Shown: positions 43,070-51,160 of the stretch, one piece after another
Layout: every line of letters starts with the position of its first letter
Position numbering within the stretch: the stretch's first letter is position 1
Source of the DNA: an uncultured bacterium
GTDB taxonomy: Bacteria; Bacteroidota; Bacteroidia; Bacteroidales; Muribaculaceae
Assembly (NCBI GenBank): GCA_905214715.1
Contig: CAJMMT010000009.1
Coordinates: 52,082-116,081, forward strand
DNA length: 64,000 nucleotides
Reading direction: 5' to 3'
Translations under genes and position numbers: made by a program
Notes under the pieces: generated by a model
What the model was told of the DNA's origin: nothing
What the model saw: only the letters and a program-made list of their open reading frames with translations
Databases searched by the model: none

Positions 43070-43888
43070 ATGGCTAATTCGCTCGCGATACGCACAATCT
43101 CAGGCTCGATATATGTAGCGGTAATCGTACTCTGCATTCTCGGAGGCCCGTTTTGGGTAAAATCTTTAAGTACCCTTTTCGCTGTGCTTGCGGGAATAGA
43201 ACTTACAAAAATTACTGTCGGTTTGCCTCGGCGCAGAACTCCGGCTGTTATTCTCGACATAGCCGGATTAATGATTCTGGCTTTCGGCCCTTCTTTAGGA
43301 CTCGCACCGCTATGGGCAGCTGTAATAGTGGCAAGAATCGTTTTTGAGCTTTATCTAAAAAACGACAATCCTATACGCAGTCTCGCCATGTCGTTTGCAA
43401 TGCAGGTATATATCGGCCTCCCGTTTTTCCTTATGAGCGGAGTTACCCTGGCCTCACAGGCCGGAGTTGTAAACGAGAATGTGCTGCTGGCTATTTTCAT
43501 AATGATATGGATAAACGACACCGGAGCATTCTTGATTGGTTCTTGGCTGGGTAGGCACAAGCTGTTTGAGCGTCTTTCTCCCAAGAAAACTTTCGAGGGT
43601 TTCTTGGGTGGACTCGGATTCAATATTATTGCGGCTGTATGTTTCGCTTTATTCTGCCCCGCGTTTTTCGGCTTATCCGGAAGTTTGGCTGCATGGCTTG
43701 GACTTGCAGTCGTGATAACAGTTTTCTCTACATGGGGAGACCTGGCTGAATCCATGATCAAAAGAACGTTGATGATAAAAGACTCAGGTAATCTGATACC
43801 AGGACATGGTGGTATCCTTGACCGTATAGATTCATTCCTTTTGGTTATGCCGGCAAGTGCCATTTATCTTTATTACGTGCTTTTCTGA
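43070..43888 (+). CDS. cdsA: Phosphatidate cytidylyltransferase CdsA
   Basis: CdsA makes CDP-diacylglycerol from CTP and phosphatidate, the branch point of phospholipid synthesis. The protein is 272 residues with about seven transmembrane helices. The C-terminal signature SMIKRTLMIKDSGNLIPGHGGILDRIDS is intact, including the KD and HGG.LDR.D residues. It is the first gene of a likely cluster with the PorT-like and LysM genes, spaced by 11 and 10 bp. Confidence 0.95.
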   Translation: MANSLAIRTISGSIYVAVIVLCILGGPFWVKSLSTLFAVLAGIELTKITVGLPRRRTPAVILDIAGLMILAFGPSLGLAPLWAAVIVARIVFELYLKNDNPIRSLAMSFAMQVYIGLPFFLMSGVTLASQAGVVNENVLLAIFIMIWINDTGAFLIGSWLGRHKLFERLSPKKTFEGFLGGLGFNIIAAVCFALFCPAFFGLSGSLAAWLGLAVVITVFSTWGDLAESMIKRTLMIKDSGNLIPGHGGILDRIDSFLLVMPASAIYLYYVLF

Positions 43889-43899
43889 TCTATACCAAT

Positions 43900-44619
43900 A
43901 TGAAAAAGCGATTCTTCAATAAGGTGTTAGGAAAGTATTGCAGATATATTATCCTCCCGGTACTGATACTGGTTCTCTCGGTACATTCGGGTTATGGACA
44001 AACCCATTATTCCGGAAACGTGTCGTTGGGAGTCAGGGGCGGAGCCGACATGTCGCAGGTGATGTTTCATCCTTCGGTTAGCCAGAAGTTCAAGGTAGGT
44101 GCTACCGCCGGTTTTACTTTCCGTTATATCGAAGAAAACCATTTTGGAATTATCGCCGAACTCGATTTTACGCAGCGAGGTTGGACTGAAGATTTCGAGG
44201 ATGCCCCGTTTTCTTATTCAAGGACATTGAATTATATCGAAATACCGGTGATGACTCATATCTATTTCGGCAGGAGAGGAAGGTTTTTCTTCAATGCTGG
44301 TCCGGTAGTAGGCTATATGCTTGGCGACAGCATGAAATCGAATTTCAATCCTTATGATTGGAAACATGAACCAGGTTTCCCCGACCGCAACAGAACCAAT
44401 GACCAGATAGACATGCAGATCTCAAACAGATTTGACTATGGTATATGTGCAGGTCTCGGAGGAGAGTTCAACATCAACCGTAAAAACTCGTTGAGCCTTG
44501 AAGCAAGGTTCTATTATGGACTTGGGAATATAATGCCATCGAAAAGAGCGGATGTATTCAGCGCGTCAAACTCAATGACAATATCGTTGGCTCTTGGATA
44601 TTGGTTTAGAATAAAGTGA
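43900..44619 (+). CDS. Outer-membrane beta-barrel protein, PorT-like family
   Basis: This 239-residue protein has a signal sequence (about 1-33, ending SGYGQ) and a small eight-strand-type barrel: VSLGVRGGADMSQV, VGATAGFTFRYIEENHFGIIAELDFTQRGW, TLNYIEIPVMTHIYFG, FFNAGPVVGYML, and a C-terminal strand ending MTISLALGYWFRIK. This resembles the PorT-family porins of Bacteroidetes, some of which are linked to type IX secretion. The assignment is by fold and pattern; no direct link to secretion is shown here. Confidence 0.8.
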   Translation: MKKRFFNKVLGKYCRYIILPVLILVLSVHSGYGQTHYSGNVSLGVRGGADMSQVMFHPSVSQKFKVGATAGFTFRYIEENHFGIIAELDFTQRGWTEDFEDAPFSYSRTLNYIEIPVMTHIYFGRRGRFFFNAGPVVGYMLGDSMKSNFNPYDWKHEPGFPDRNRTNDQIDMQISNRFDYGICAGLGGEFNINRKNSLSLEARFYYGLGNIMPSKRADVFSASNSMTISLALGYWFRIK

Positions 44620-44629
44620 AATTCCATAT

Positions 44630-46582
44630 ATGAAAAATAAGATATTCACCGCATTGTTGACTACTTCGGTAGCCGCGTTCGCATTGGCGCAGAATCTGCC
44701 GGTTAAAGAGATTCTCGGTCAGCAGTATTATGTATACAAGGTCAAGAAAGGAGACTCGGTATACGGAATAACTCACCGTTTCGGTTGGGACGAAGCTGAA
44801 TTCGTACGTCTGAACCCCGCTATTTCAGATGGTCTTAAGAAAGATGAGATTGTATACTACCCTACCGGTAATGTGTCGGTTGTGGAAATAGAACCATCGC
44901 AAGCCGCTCCGGCACCTCCGGCTAACCTTCCTATTCTCAGCCATGAAGTGAAAAGAGGTGAAACGGTATATTCGATTGCAAAAATGTACGATATACCCAT
45001 ATCTGTTATCTACGATGCCCATCCATCTGCAAGAAATGGAATAAAAGCCGGTGAAGTGATAAACATAGATCAGGAAAAAGCTGGCTTTGGGAATCCTGAG
45101 AAAATACCGTTTTTCTATACTATTATCAAACCGGGAGACACTCTCTATTCTACGGCAAAGACTTTCGGACTGACAGTAGAGGACATTCTTATGGCCAATC
45201 CCGGAGTTTCCGACCGTGCGTTCCGTGCCGGATCCACACTCAAGATACCAAGTCATGACCGTGAACCAAAGGTAAAGCGTACTTTGGTAGAAGCCCAGAC
45301 TGTAGGTTCGCTTTCCTCCTATAAAGTTGACAAGAACGACACATGGGGTTCTATTTCGCGTAAAACCGGTGTTGCTGTAGAAGATCTCAAGGGAGCTAAC
45401 GAGGATGTCGGTAAACTCAAAAAAAATGAGATTCTTGCCGTTCCTGTAATAGAAACAGTGAGTGTGGAAAAAGAGATTCCTTATACAGACCCGAGGGAAG
45501 AGAATGCTGAAGGCAGAAGAGAGATATATGATTCCATACATCATATAGACACCAGCGATGATATCCGGGATGTAAGGATAGCTCTTATGCTGGATGATCC
45601 GAACGCACGCAGAGACATCGAGTTTTCCCGTGGATTTCTGCTTGCATTGAAACAACTTGGCAATCCCGGCTATAAGGTTGACTTGAAAATTATGGCAGCA
45701 AATATCCCTGTAGAAAATGTTGTGGATACCCTGGAATCATTCAACCCACAGGTTGTATTCACCCTCTCTGACAAAGGAGCCTCCGAATGGCTTTTAAGCT
45801 ACGGAAGCCGCACCGGTACGGAAGCCATAAATGTTTTCGATGCCAAAAGCGATGTGTATACATCTTCGCCGTCAGTTATACAGTTGCTGACTCCTTCATC
45901 TTATTTCAATGAGATGATCGCTAAAGCCGTAGCTGAGAAATACGGGTCCCGTAAGCTTGTAACGATTTCCAAAGGTATGGGCAGCGACGCTATGGCTGAC
46001 GCTATAGCGGCTGGATTCCCTTCTGGCGAAAGCAAGAGGATACAGCTTGAGAACTTTAATCCTACGCTTCTGCCTTCCGACACTGAACTGTTGATTGTGG
46101 CGGATGTTACCGATAAGGGAGATGTGGAGAAACTGCTCGCGCAGATAACGGAAGCCAAGAACGATAATCCTTTGCTTACCATAACCATCATAGGAAGACC
46201 CAATTGGGTAACCTTTGCCGACCCGCTTACCGAACAATTGTATGGTAATGACGTGATAATCCCTTCAAGGTTCTATTTCAATCCGGATAGTGAAGCCGGT
46301 AAAACCTTCATATCCGACTACACGGCTTTGTTCAACCGAGGACCGTTGAAGTCTTATCCAAACTATGCGGCTACAGGCTATGATTCGGCAAACTGGTTTA
46401 TTCCGGCTTTAGCTCTGAGTGAGGGTGATTTCAATGTGCCGGTTCCCAAAACTGAGTTGCTGCAGATGCCCATAGAGTTGCATCGGATAAGCAATTGGGG
46501 GGGCTTTTACAATGGAGGAGCATTGTTGATTCATTATACTCCATGGAGAGTGGTAGAGACAGAGACCCTTAGCGCGAACTGA
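44630..46582 (+). CDS. Exported LysM-repeat protein with periplasmic-binding-like C-terminal domain
   Basis: This 650-residue protein has a signal peptide (about 1-21) and four LysM repeats: YYVYKVKKGDSVYGITHRFG, HEVKRGETVYSIAKMYDIP, YTIIKPGDTLYSTAKTFGL and YKVDKNDTWGSISRKTGVA. The C-terminal half (about 310-640) resembles the type 1 periplasmic-binding fold (VRIALMLDDPNARRDIEFSRGFLLALKQLG..., then VVFTLSDKGASEWLLSYG, and VTISKGMGSDAMADAIAAGF). LysM repeats bind peptidoglycan, so it probably anchors a binding or regulatory domain to the wall, like LpoA in concept only. The ligand is unknown. Confidence 0.85.
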   Translation: MKNKIFTALLTTSVAAFALAQNLPVKEILGQQYYVYKVKKGDSVYGITHRFGWDEAEFVRLNPAISDGLKKDEIVYYPTGNVSVVEIEPSQAAPAPPANLPILSHEVKRGETVYSIAKMYDIPISVIYDAHPSARNGIKAGEVINIDQEKAGFGNPEKIPFFYTIIKPGDTLYSTAKTFGLTVEDILMANPGVSDRAFRAGSTLKIPSHDREPKVKRTLVEAQTVGSLSSYKVDKNDTWGSISRKTGVAVEDLKGANEDVGKLKKNEILAVPVIETVSVEKEIPYTDPREENAEGRREIYDSIHHIDTSDDIRDVRIALMLDDPNARRDIEFSRGFLLALKQLGNPGYKVDLKIMAANIPVENVVDTLESFNPQVVFTLSDKGASEWLLSYGSRTGTEAINVFDAKSDVYTSSPSVIQLLTPSSYFNEMIAKAVAEKYGSRKLVTISKGMGSDAMADAIAAGFPSGESKRIQLENFNPTLLPSDTELLIVADVTDKGDVEKLLAQITEAKNDNPLLTITIIGRPNWVTFADPLTEQLYGNDVIIPSRFYFNPDSEAGKTFISDYTALFNRGPLKSYPNYAATGYDSANWFIPALALSEGDFNVPVPKTELLQMPIELHRISNWGGFYNGGALLIHYTPWRVVETETLSAN

Positions 46583-46614
46583 AAAAGAATGGAAGACTAT
46601 CGATCATATAAATT

Positions 46615-46995
46615 ATGAAGTCCGCATTGATAACTGTCGCACTGCTGATTATCTCGAATATATTCATGACATTCGCGTGGTATGGCAATCTTAAGCTTCA
46701 GCAGACCGGAATATCCGCCAATTGGCCACTGTATGTTGTGATATTGGCATCCTGGGGCGTGGCGTTGGTCGAGTATTGCTTCATGATACCTGCCAACAGA
46801 ATAGGATTCATAGATAACGGAGGGCCCTTTACTCTGTTCCATCTTAAGATTATCCAAGAGGCGATATCACTGATAGTCTTCACCATTATTGCAGTCTTGA
46901 TATTTCAAGGTCAAAAATTCCACTGGAAGTATCTGGCGTCGTTCATATGTATAATTGCTGCGGTAATCTTCGCATTTCTTCCGGTAAAAGAGTGA
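46615..46995 (+). CDS. DMT-family small membrane protein (DUF486)
   Basis: This 126-residue protein has four transmembrane helices. The pattern NIFMTFAWYGNLK, then PLYVVILASWGVALVEYCFMIPANRIG, then FTLFHLKIIQEAISLIVFTIIAVLIF matches the DUF486 / small DMT-superfamily proteins. The transported substrate is not known. It is 32 bp after the LysM gene and is followed by a GC-rich hairpin. Confidence 0.87.
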   Translation: MKSALITVALLIISNIFMTFAWYGNLKLQQTGISANWPLYVVILASWGVALVEYCFMIPANRIGFIDNGGPFTLFHLKIIQEAISLIVFTIIAVLIFQGQKFHWKYLASFICIIAAVIFAFLPVKE

Positions 46996-47003
46996 AGGTA
47001 TAA

Positions 47004-47037
47004 TCAGGGGCGAGGTTCTTATGAAGCTCGCCCCTGA
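47004..47037 (+). terminator. GC-rich hairpin after the DUF486 gene
   Basis: TCAGGGGCGAG (47004-47014) pairs with CTCGCCCCTGA (47027-47037). There is no T-run after it, so termination is likely but not certain. Confidence 0.6.
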
Positions 47038-47193
47038 CATGTGTATGTTAGGATGATTGTGTTACATAAGGGAGCCTAAATCAGAGAATAGTGAAAATCA
47101 TTGCTTTTTCAGAGAGTCTTTAAACCTAATGACCGATTTATGCGTCTATAAGGTATATGAATGGTATCTCAGGATACTGAAACCTGATAGATT

Positions 47194-47538
47194 ATGAAAA
47201 ACAAGATTCTCCTATTGGGATTGATGCTGTTAGGAGCTTCTTCCCTACCCGTTTCAGCAGATAGCTTTTATCTGAATCTCGGTGCTCCCGGTGTGCAGAT
47301 TGGCGTAGGATCATGCAATGATGATTGTTACGTTCCCGGATACTGGTATTATGGCGGACAGCGGTTTTATGGCCCACCCGTAGCACCGCGTTACCGTCAT
47401 GATAAGAAAGCATGGAAGCTATATGAGAAAAAACAGAAAGCCTACCGCAAATATTTGAAAGAATGCAGAAAGGCTGACCGTAAGTATTATAAGAACAGAT
47501 ATAAACATCGTAAACATCATCACCATCATGATGACTGA
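47194..47538 (+). CDS. Small exported protein with a histidine-rich basic tail
   Basis: This 114-residue protein starts with a signal peptide (MKNKILLLGLMLLGASSLPVSA). The mature part has an aromatic/Gly region (DDCYVPGYWYYGGQRFYGPPVAPRY) and then about 50 residues very rich in Lys, Arg, Tyr and His, ending HRKHHHHHDD. Two Cys lie close together (SCNDDC). The tail could bind metal ions or an acidic polymer; that is inference. I do not recognise the family, though YWYYGG-type segments occur in other small exported proteins. It is 12 bp before the next gene. Confidence 0.7.
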   Translation: MKNKILLLGLMLLGASSLPVSADSFYLNLGAPGVQIGVGSCNDDCYVPGYWYYGGQRFYGPPVAPRYRHDKKAWKLYEKKQKAYRKYLKECRKADRKYYKNRYKHRKHHHHHDD

Positions 47539-47550
47539 TGTGCTATAAAT

Positions 47551-47838
47551 ATGGCAGACAATTTCCTTGAGCTGGCCATGGAAGACATGCGCAGCGGAAA
47601 AACAAACAAAACGGTATCCTCCCGTGGCCTGAAGCCTAAAGGAGGATACCGTGGTCATGTATATATCAAAGATATTTCGGAGATTGAGATAGATGCCGTC
47701 CGGAAAATGGTGAGAGAAGGATTTAAAGTGAGCTTCTCATTTCCAGACGGCCACGAGGGTTCGCGTCTTGCGCGTACATTAGGGTGTTTCTACCGCCCTA
47801 TATCCATGGGCAAACCTGCTGATGCCGATGAACTGTAG
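47551..47838 (+). CDS. Small protein of unknown function
   Basis: This 95-residue soluble protein has no signal peptide. The N-terminus is charged (MADNFLELAMEDMRSGKTNKTVSSRG), followed by KPKGGYRGHVYIKDISEIEIDAVRKMVREGFKVSFSFPDGHEGSRLARTLGCFYRP. It might have an alpha/beta fold. I recognise no catalytic motif and assign no function. The close spacing to the preceding gene suggests co-transcription. It converges on the CotH-family gene, 10 bp away. Confidence 0.65.
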   Translation: MADNFLELAMEDMRSGKTNKTVSSRGLKPKGGYRGHVYIKDISEIEIDAVRKMVREGFKVSFSFPDGHEGSRLARTLGCFYRPISMGKPADADEL

Positions 47839-47848
47839 GCTGTTTCTA

Positions 47849-49705
47849 TTAAAACACTTTTTTTGAGGCTTTACCCTCTTTGACGATAATGTAGGGCTCT
47901 CCTTTAACAGGATGTAAAACTCGCATGCCCTGCATGTCGTAATATTCGCATCCCGGAGTCTCTGCATCGATAACGAATACGGCAGACTCACCACCTTTGG
48001 CATAATCGGGTAACGGAGCCGCAGGGGTATTATCACGCTCCGGTTCCGTATATGTACCGGTACTGAAGTCTCCGAACTGTCCAATCAGCCAGTTTGCCTT
48101 GTTTTCGAGATGTGATACAACGGTGTTCATGCGGTTGTCCATGTCGCGGTTATCTACAACCGGCATGCCGCCATCAGGAACGGGTTGGTTGTGCCAACGT
48201 TTGTAGTCATATTCCGCACCTTTCTTAAGGCTTGCGCAATATGATTCTATATCATGCTGCAGACCATCCATGCGGTTTGACATGAACCACTTCCAGGTCT
48301 CTTTAACCTTTTCGTTGAATTTGCCGTTAAGTCTGAATGAAGATATCCAGGTGCAACCGTAGGGTGCGTGGTTGTAAAAGAAGTCGTCAGTTGGACCTAC
48401 GAACGCATTGCCGCAATCCCAAAGCGGAGAGAAGTGCCATTTCTGTCCCTCGCCGCGATCTCTGAACAGATAGGTTGAACCATGATATGACTCTACATGA
48501 GAAATCATTTCTTCAACAATATAGTAACGGGCCGCATCGTCAAGATCAAGATAAGACCAGAGATTATCGGAATTTTCACCAACGTAGTCGTTGATCGCGG
48601 TAAACTGATCTGTTACAAACCTTCTCTGAAGATCTGAATATTCCTCGGGAGTGTCAAATGTGATCCTGAGCATGTCTTTGTATCCGGAGCCGTTCCCTTT
48701 CTCTTCCATACGAATCTGGTTGTCCTCGTCATAATTGTCAAGCTCAACAAGGTAGCCACCGGAAACAAGAGCCGGTTCAGATACATTGTCTTCGAGTTCT
48801 TCAATCATTATACGGTCGTCTCCTATTCTGATGGATTCCGTCAGAAAATAGAGTCCTCTGTAATCACCGTTCATCACTACCTCGATAGGTTGCTGTGATG
48901 GGGTCCAGGGCAGACCGATACGTTTGCCAAGATTGAACCCAACGAAATTGCGTAGATATCCGAACGAGTCGTCGGCGTGGGCCAATATGGCGTAATGCTT
49001 ACTCTTGGTCATCCCAAGCATAGACTGTTTTTTACCGAGTTTAAGCTTGAAAGGTTTCTTGGAAAAGCCCTTGCGGGTCCAGTTACCACGGGCTTTTATT
49101 TCGAGAGGTAGCGGTTCAGCAGCCGATCCGAGGTCTTTCGCGCCTTCCATCCAAGTGCATCCATTTGCGTCAAGCCAATACTCGCCGGAGAAATAATTCT
49201 TATGATCCAGATCTTTGGATATTATTTCGTTGTCGAGCTCCCCATTCTCGTTATATACATTTATGTAAAGTACCGGAAGTGTTCCTGAAGTCAGACTCAC
49301 CTCCCCACGCTTTATTATTTCGCCATCCAAGGAAAAGAGAATAGGTGTTTTGGATGAGCCGTCATAAATAAACGATATGGTAACCGCAGACTTAAAGTCG
49401 GCCATGTAGTTGGCACCGTCCTGCATGCCGGTAACAGTGATGTTGTCTGACAAGGTCTGTTCGCTCTCCCCGCCGTAGTTAACGCTCCAATCGTCATTGC
49501 TGATCTTGAATGCTCCTTCGAGTCCGGGAAGCGTAATATGATAGATGTCGTTATCACGCTGGAACTTCATGTCTTCCTGCGCCCCCCAGAGAGGATCGCA
49601 CATCTCACCTTTGATATAAAAATCAGGATAGCTGATATCCTGAGCATTGCCGCATACCACGCTTGTGAGCGCGAGCATACCGGCTGTTAGAAATTTTAGT
49701 TTCAT
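47849..49705 (-). CDS. Exported CotH-kinase-family protein
   Basis: This 618-residue protein has a signal peptide (about 1-21). Residues about 25-130 resemble the starch-binding modules of SusE/SusF-type surface proteins (DFYIKGEMCD, then FKISNDDWSVNYGG). The middle is the CotH domain: ARGNWTRKGFSKKPFKLKLGKK, HYAILAHADDSFGYLRNFVGFNLGKRIG, and the segment with WHFSPLWDCGNAF. CotH proteins include atypical protein kinases, but activity here is untested. The last 36 residues (CEYYDMQGMRVLHPVKGEPYI...) resemble the C-terminal tag of the GH57 protein. It is probably surface-exposed or periplasmic. Confidence 0.82.
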   Translation of the reverse strand: MKLKFLTAGMLALTSVVCGNAQDISYPDFYIKGEMCDPLWGAQEDMKFQRDNDIYHITLPGLEGAFKISNDDWSVNYGGESEQTLSDNITVTGMQDGANYMADFKSAVTISFIYDGSSKTPILFSLDGEIIKRGEVSLTSGTLPVLYINVYNENGELDNEIISKDLDHKNYFSGEYWLDANGCTWMEGAKDLGSAAEPLPLEIKARGNWTRKGFSKKPFKLKLGKKQSMLGMTKSKHYAILAHADDSFGYLRNFVGFNLGKRIGLPWTPSQQPIEVVMNGDYRGLYFLTESIRIGDDRIMIEELEDNVSEPALVSGGYLVELDNYDEDNQIRMEEKGNGSGYKDMLRITFDTPEEYSDLQRRFVTDQFTAINDYVGENSDNLWSYLDLDDAARYYIVEEMISHVESYHGSTYLFRDRGEGQKWHFSPLWDCGNAFVGPTDDFFYNHAPYGCTWISSFRLNGKFNEKVKETWKWFMSNRMDGLQHDIESYCASLKKGAEYDYKRWHNQPVPDGGMPVVDNRDMDNRMNTVVSHLENKANWLIGQFGDFSTGTYTEPERDNTPAAPLPDYAKGGESAVFVIDAETPGCEYYDMQGMRVLHPVKGEPYIIVKEGKASKKVF

Positions 49706-49764
49706 GTTTTGAAAATATTGTAGTTAAGCTATATTGAATATGCGTTTCAAATATGTCATTAATG

Positions 49765-49795
49765 CAAATTTAATAAATTGTTTGTTACCTGTCAA
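49765..49795 (-). promoter_or_regulatory. Promoter of the CotH-family gene
   Basis: On the minus strand TTG, a 20-nt spacer and TAAATTTG (CAAATTTA on plus at 49765-49772) match the Bacteroidetes consensus. It gives a leader of about 50 nt. Confidence 0.65.
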
Positions 49796-49945
49796 AACAA
49801 TTATAGATTGATCGCGTTAATTTATGTAGAAGGGATTGTCATGTCCGCACTTCCGATACCATATTAGGAACGGACAAACCCACAATGTGGGACGATTTCC
49901 CGATCCAGATAAATATACATTTCAAGTACATCATTATATAAGCTT

Positions 49946-50647
49946 ATGAAAAAATTTAAAATCGCAGGGGTTTCAGCACTGGCTGCCCTGATGCTTCTTA
50001 CCGGCTCTTGCTCTTCTATGACCAACACAGGTAAAGGTGCCCTTATAGGCGGTGGCGGCGGTGCCGCTCTCGGTGCGGGTATCGGTGCGTTGATCGGTGG
50101 TGGCAAAGGTGCCGCAATCGGTTCTGCAATCGGCGCAGGTGTGGGTGCCGGTGCCGGTGCCCTTATCGGCAATCGTATGGAAAAACAGAAAAAGGAACTT
50201 GAGCAACAGCTTGCAAACTCCGCCAAGATCGAGGAAGTGAAAGACCAGAATGGACTTGCCGCAATCAAGGTTACTTTCGATAGCGGTATCCTCTTCCCCA
50301 CGAATGGCACAACCCTCAGCGCAACTGCCAAAAAGGAATTGAAAGAATTTGCCGCAAATATTGTGAACAATCCTGATACTAATGTTCAGATTTACGGATT
50401 TACCGACAACACAGGAACTATGGCCGTGAACGAGAAAGTGGCTAACGGACGTGCCGATTCAGTTCTCAGCTATCTGGCTAACTGCGGTGTGTCTCCTACC
50501 CGTCTTTCAGCACAAGGAATACCTATGGCCGACTATGTGGAAAGCAATGAAACAGCAGCCGGTCGTGCCGCCAACCGTCGTGTGGAGGTATATATCACTG
50601 CCGACAAAAACATGATCGAAAAGGCGGAGAACGGCACTTTGTCCTGA
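49946..50647 (+). CDS. OmpA-family lipoprotein with glycine zipper
   Basis: This 233-residue protein has a lipoprotein signal ending at Cys22 (LLTGSC). A glycine-zipper region (about 32-75, GGGGGAALGAGIGALIGGGKGAA) and a short coiled segment follow, then the C-terminal OmpA domain (about 112-220) with VTFDSGILFPTN, IYGFTDNTG, NGRADSVLSYL and AGRAANRRVEV, which binds peptidoglycan. It probably anchors the outer membrane to the wall. It resembles the YiaD type. It is followed by a terminator. Confidence 0.92.
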   Translation: MKKFKIAGVSALAALMLLTGSCSSMTNTGKGALIGGGGGAALGAGIGALIGGGKGAAIGSAIGAGVGAGAGALIGNRMEKQKKELEQQLANSAKIEEVKDQNGLAAIKVTFDSGILFPTNGTTLSATAKKELKEFAANIVNNPDTNVQIYGFTDNTGTMAVNEKVANGRADSVLSYLANCGVSPTRLSAQGIPMADYVESNETAAGRAANRRVEVYITADKNMIEKAENGTLS

Positions 50648-50672
50648 TATAGTTATCCTATGTGAAAAAATC

Positions 50673-50705
50673 AGTCGATGTTCCGAATATGGGGCATCGA
50701 CTTTT
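50673..50705 (+). terminator. Terminator after the OmpA-like gene
   Basis: AGTCGATGTTCC pairs with GGGGCATCGACT (two G-T pairs) around a 6-nt loop, followed by TTTTT. Confidence 0.85.
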
Positions 50706-50725
50706 TATATACCTCAATTCGCCGT

Positions 50726-50756
50726 TTGCAAAATTGGGTCGAATCTTTTATCTTTG
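50726..50756 (+). promoter_or_regulatory. Promoter of the small acidic gene and hut genes
   Basis: TTG at 50726-50728, a 20-nt spacer and TATCTTTG at 50749-50756 match the Bacteroidetes consensus. It is 60 bp before the small gene. No second promoter was recognised before hutU, so it may drive the whole hut set. Confidence 0.7.
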
Positions 50757-50815
50757 CATTAATATGGAAGGGGATGTATTAATATAATTCATATAGCTGT
50801 TTTAAATTTTTAATA

Positions 50816-51079
50816 ATGGCTGAGATAAAAGACGATATGTACAATCGCATATATTCTCTTGTTGAGGATTTTGCCAATGATGAAGAATGTTTCGGCGACG
50901 CAGCGCAATTGCGTATCAGTCCCGAAACTCTCGATGCAGTGATTATCGATGACCCGGATGAAGATTTCGCGGAATACGACTATTATATGCTTGGTGATCT
51001 GGTAGCGCCGCAAACAGATGGCTCGTTCATCCCAGACAGTGATGCAGTCACCGAAATTGTAAATAATTACAGTAAATAG
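50816..51079 (+). CDS. Small acidic protein at the head of the hut genes
   Basis: This 87-residue protein is strongly acidic (MAEIKDDMYNRIYSLVEDFANDEECFGDAAQLRISPETLDAVIIDDPDEDFAEYDYYMLGDLV...) with no signal peptide, membrane segment or known motif. It lies between a good promoter and hutU (81-bp gap) without a terminator between, so co-transcription with histidine degradation is plausible. Its function is unknown. The adjacent promoter and high acidic content argue that it is real. Confidence 0.68.
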   Translation: MAEIKDDMYNRIYSLVEDFANDEECFGDAAQLRISPETLDAVIIDDPDEDFAEYDYYMLGDLVAPQTDGSFIPDSDAVTEIVNNYSK

Positions 51080-51160
51080 GGTTATCCGCCTTCACCTTAA
51101 GAATAAGTGATTCTCTCCTTGTCCTCTATTCGATAACAAACCTAAATCTAAAATATATTC

